The position numbers were made by a program, and so were the translations under genes. Positions 42,720 through 43,055 of a stretch of 43,055 bases of DNA are shown one piece after another (positions within the stretch are counted from its first letter, which is position 1; each line of letters opens with the position of its first letter). Source of the DNA: Cryomorphaceae bacterium (GTDB lineage: Bacteria > Bacteroidota > Bacteroidia > Flavobacteriales > Schleiferiaceae); NCBI GenBank assembly GCA_020832345.1, contig JAFIEY010000057.1, positions 1 through 43,055 of the forward strand, given 5' to 3'. The notes beneath the pieces were generated by a model. That model did no database searches and was not told the DNA's origin. It saw only the letters and a list, made by a program, of their open reading frames with translations.

Positions 42720-43055
42720 TTTTTTGGTTAAATATGGGCGCCAATTCGGGCTATCCGTTCCAAGTCCTCGTGGACACCCCCGCCGGGTCAGCGGCGTGCG
42801 GGGTCTGGCTCGTATCCTCGCCAGCCTCCGCCGCTCGCGTCCCGGCTGGCGGTGCCCACTGTGGGCTTTCCACTGCTATCCCGGGCGCGAACCTGGGTTG
42901 GTGGGACGTATTTTAACAACAGTCCGGCCCATTTTTTTAGTATTCAATTTTGTGGTAAACTGTGTCAAAGGCCGGCATCCAAACGGTGTCTTTAATAATT
43001 AAATATTCATTATTTCGCTTTAGATTAAAAGTTATAATTCTATTGATATTTCCAC
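42720..43055. other. Terminal intergenic region with GC-rich repeat B
   Basis: The 165-bp repeat lies directly after the GLUG gene; the remaining 155 bp to the window edge is AT-rich and shows no gene. Confidence 0.6.
42736..42900. repeat. GC-rich structured 165-bp repeat, copy B
   Basis: Same length and orientation as copy A at 36157. Differences cluster in the paired arms: GTGGACACC here against GTGCCCACC in A, and GGTGCCCAC against GGTGTCCAC on the opposite arm. The GCGGGGTCTGGC/GCCAGCCTCCGC hairpin is slightly better paired here than in A. It begins 16 bp after the GLUG gene stop. Confidence 0.85.

Noticed and set aside
42514-43002. 162-codon plus-strand frame overlapping the GLUG gene end
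   Set aside because: It is an out-of-frame shadow of the GLUG gene that continues through GC-rich repeat B.

Overview
The window is a chromosomal stretch from a member of the Bacteroidota, most likely a Flavobacteriales-type or related marine or aquatic lineage. The evidence is as follows. Three proteins end in type IX secretion (T9SS) C-terminal sorting domains. A small protein carries a PID-CTERM-like tail. The conserved block rsfS-ftsH-LUD protein-cdsA-psd is present. Promoter-like TAnnTTTG boxes occur and Shine-Dalgarno sequences are scarce. Base composition is moderately AT-rich. I see no tRNA, rRNA, CRISPR array, transposase or phage gene.

Layout. 1-1.5 kb holds a lipoprotein and a broken 3' gene fragment next to a truncated repeat. 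1.5-4.4 kb holds an S41 processing protease and a dCMP deaminase-like gene (one minus-strand unit), diverging from an O-methyltransferase. 4.4-6.0 kb is an AlbA_2/RecG-like ATP-binding regulator. 6.3-7.75 kb is a two-subunit 3-oxoacid CoA-transferase. 7.95-10.05 kb is a polytopic GT39-like glycosyltransferase, convergent with sufS. 11.3-16.2 kb is the minus-strand housekeeping block rsfS, ftsH, LUD-domain gene, cdsA, psd, which links membrane-protein quality control with phospholipid synthesis; a mobile repeat sits between cdsA and psd. birA diverges from rsfS and overlaps an SRPBCC gene tail-to-tail. 17.8-24.4 kb is a tightly packed minus-strand envelope operon: large TPR protein, outer-membrane beta-barrel, FtsE-like ATPase, glycosyltransferase. 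From 24.5 kb on, the region is more accessory in character: secreted T9SS cargo (a 562-aa protein, an M28 peptidase, a 998-aa GLUG-type protein), several small membrane or unknown proteins, plsC and trpS, a polytopic membrane protein and a DPM1-like glycosyltransferase.

The most striking non-gene structure is a family of seven about 140-bp elements (1326, 12056, 17405, 27446, 33181, 38725, 39015). They have about 18-bp terminal inverted repeats beginning TGAGTC. The whole element can fold into a long imperfect hairpin. Several copies are flanked by 4-5 bp target-site duplications (GTCT, TTAT, ATTT, TTTT, TATTT). These are MITE-like, and no transposase for them lies in the window. At least two copies abut broken genes. 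A second, unrelated family is a GC-rich, highly structured 165-bp repeat present twice (36157 and 42736, about 95% identical).

Functional themes are envelope lipid synthesis (cdsA, psd, plsC), envelope protein turnover and export (ftsH, S41 protease, TPR/barrel/FtsE operon), surface glycans (three glycosyltransferases and one membrane protein) and T9SS surface or secreted proteins. All start choices and family calls come from reading the sequence and recalled family motifs; no database search was run.
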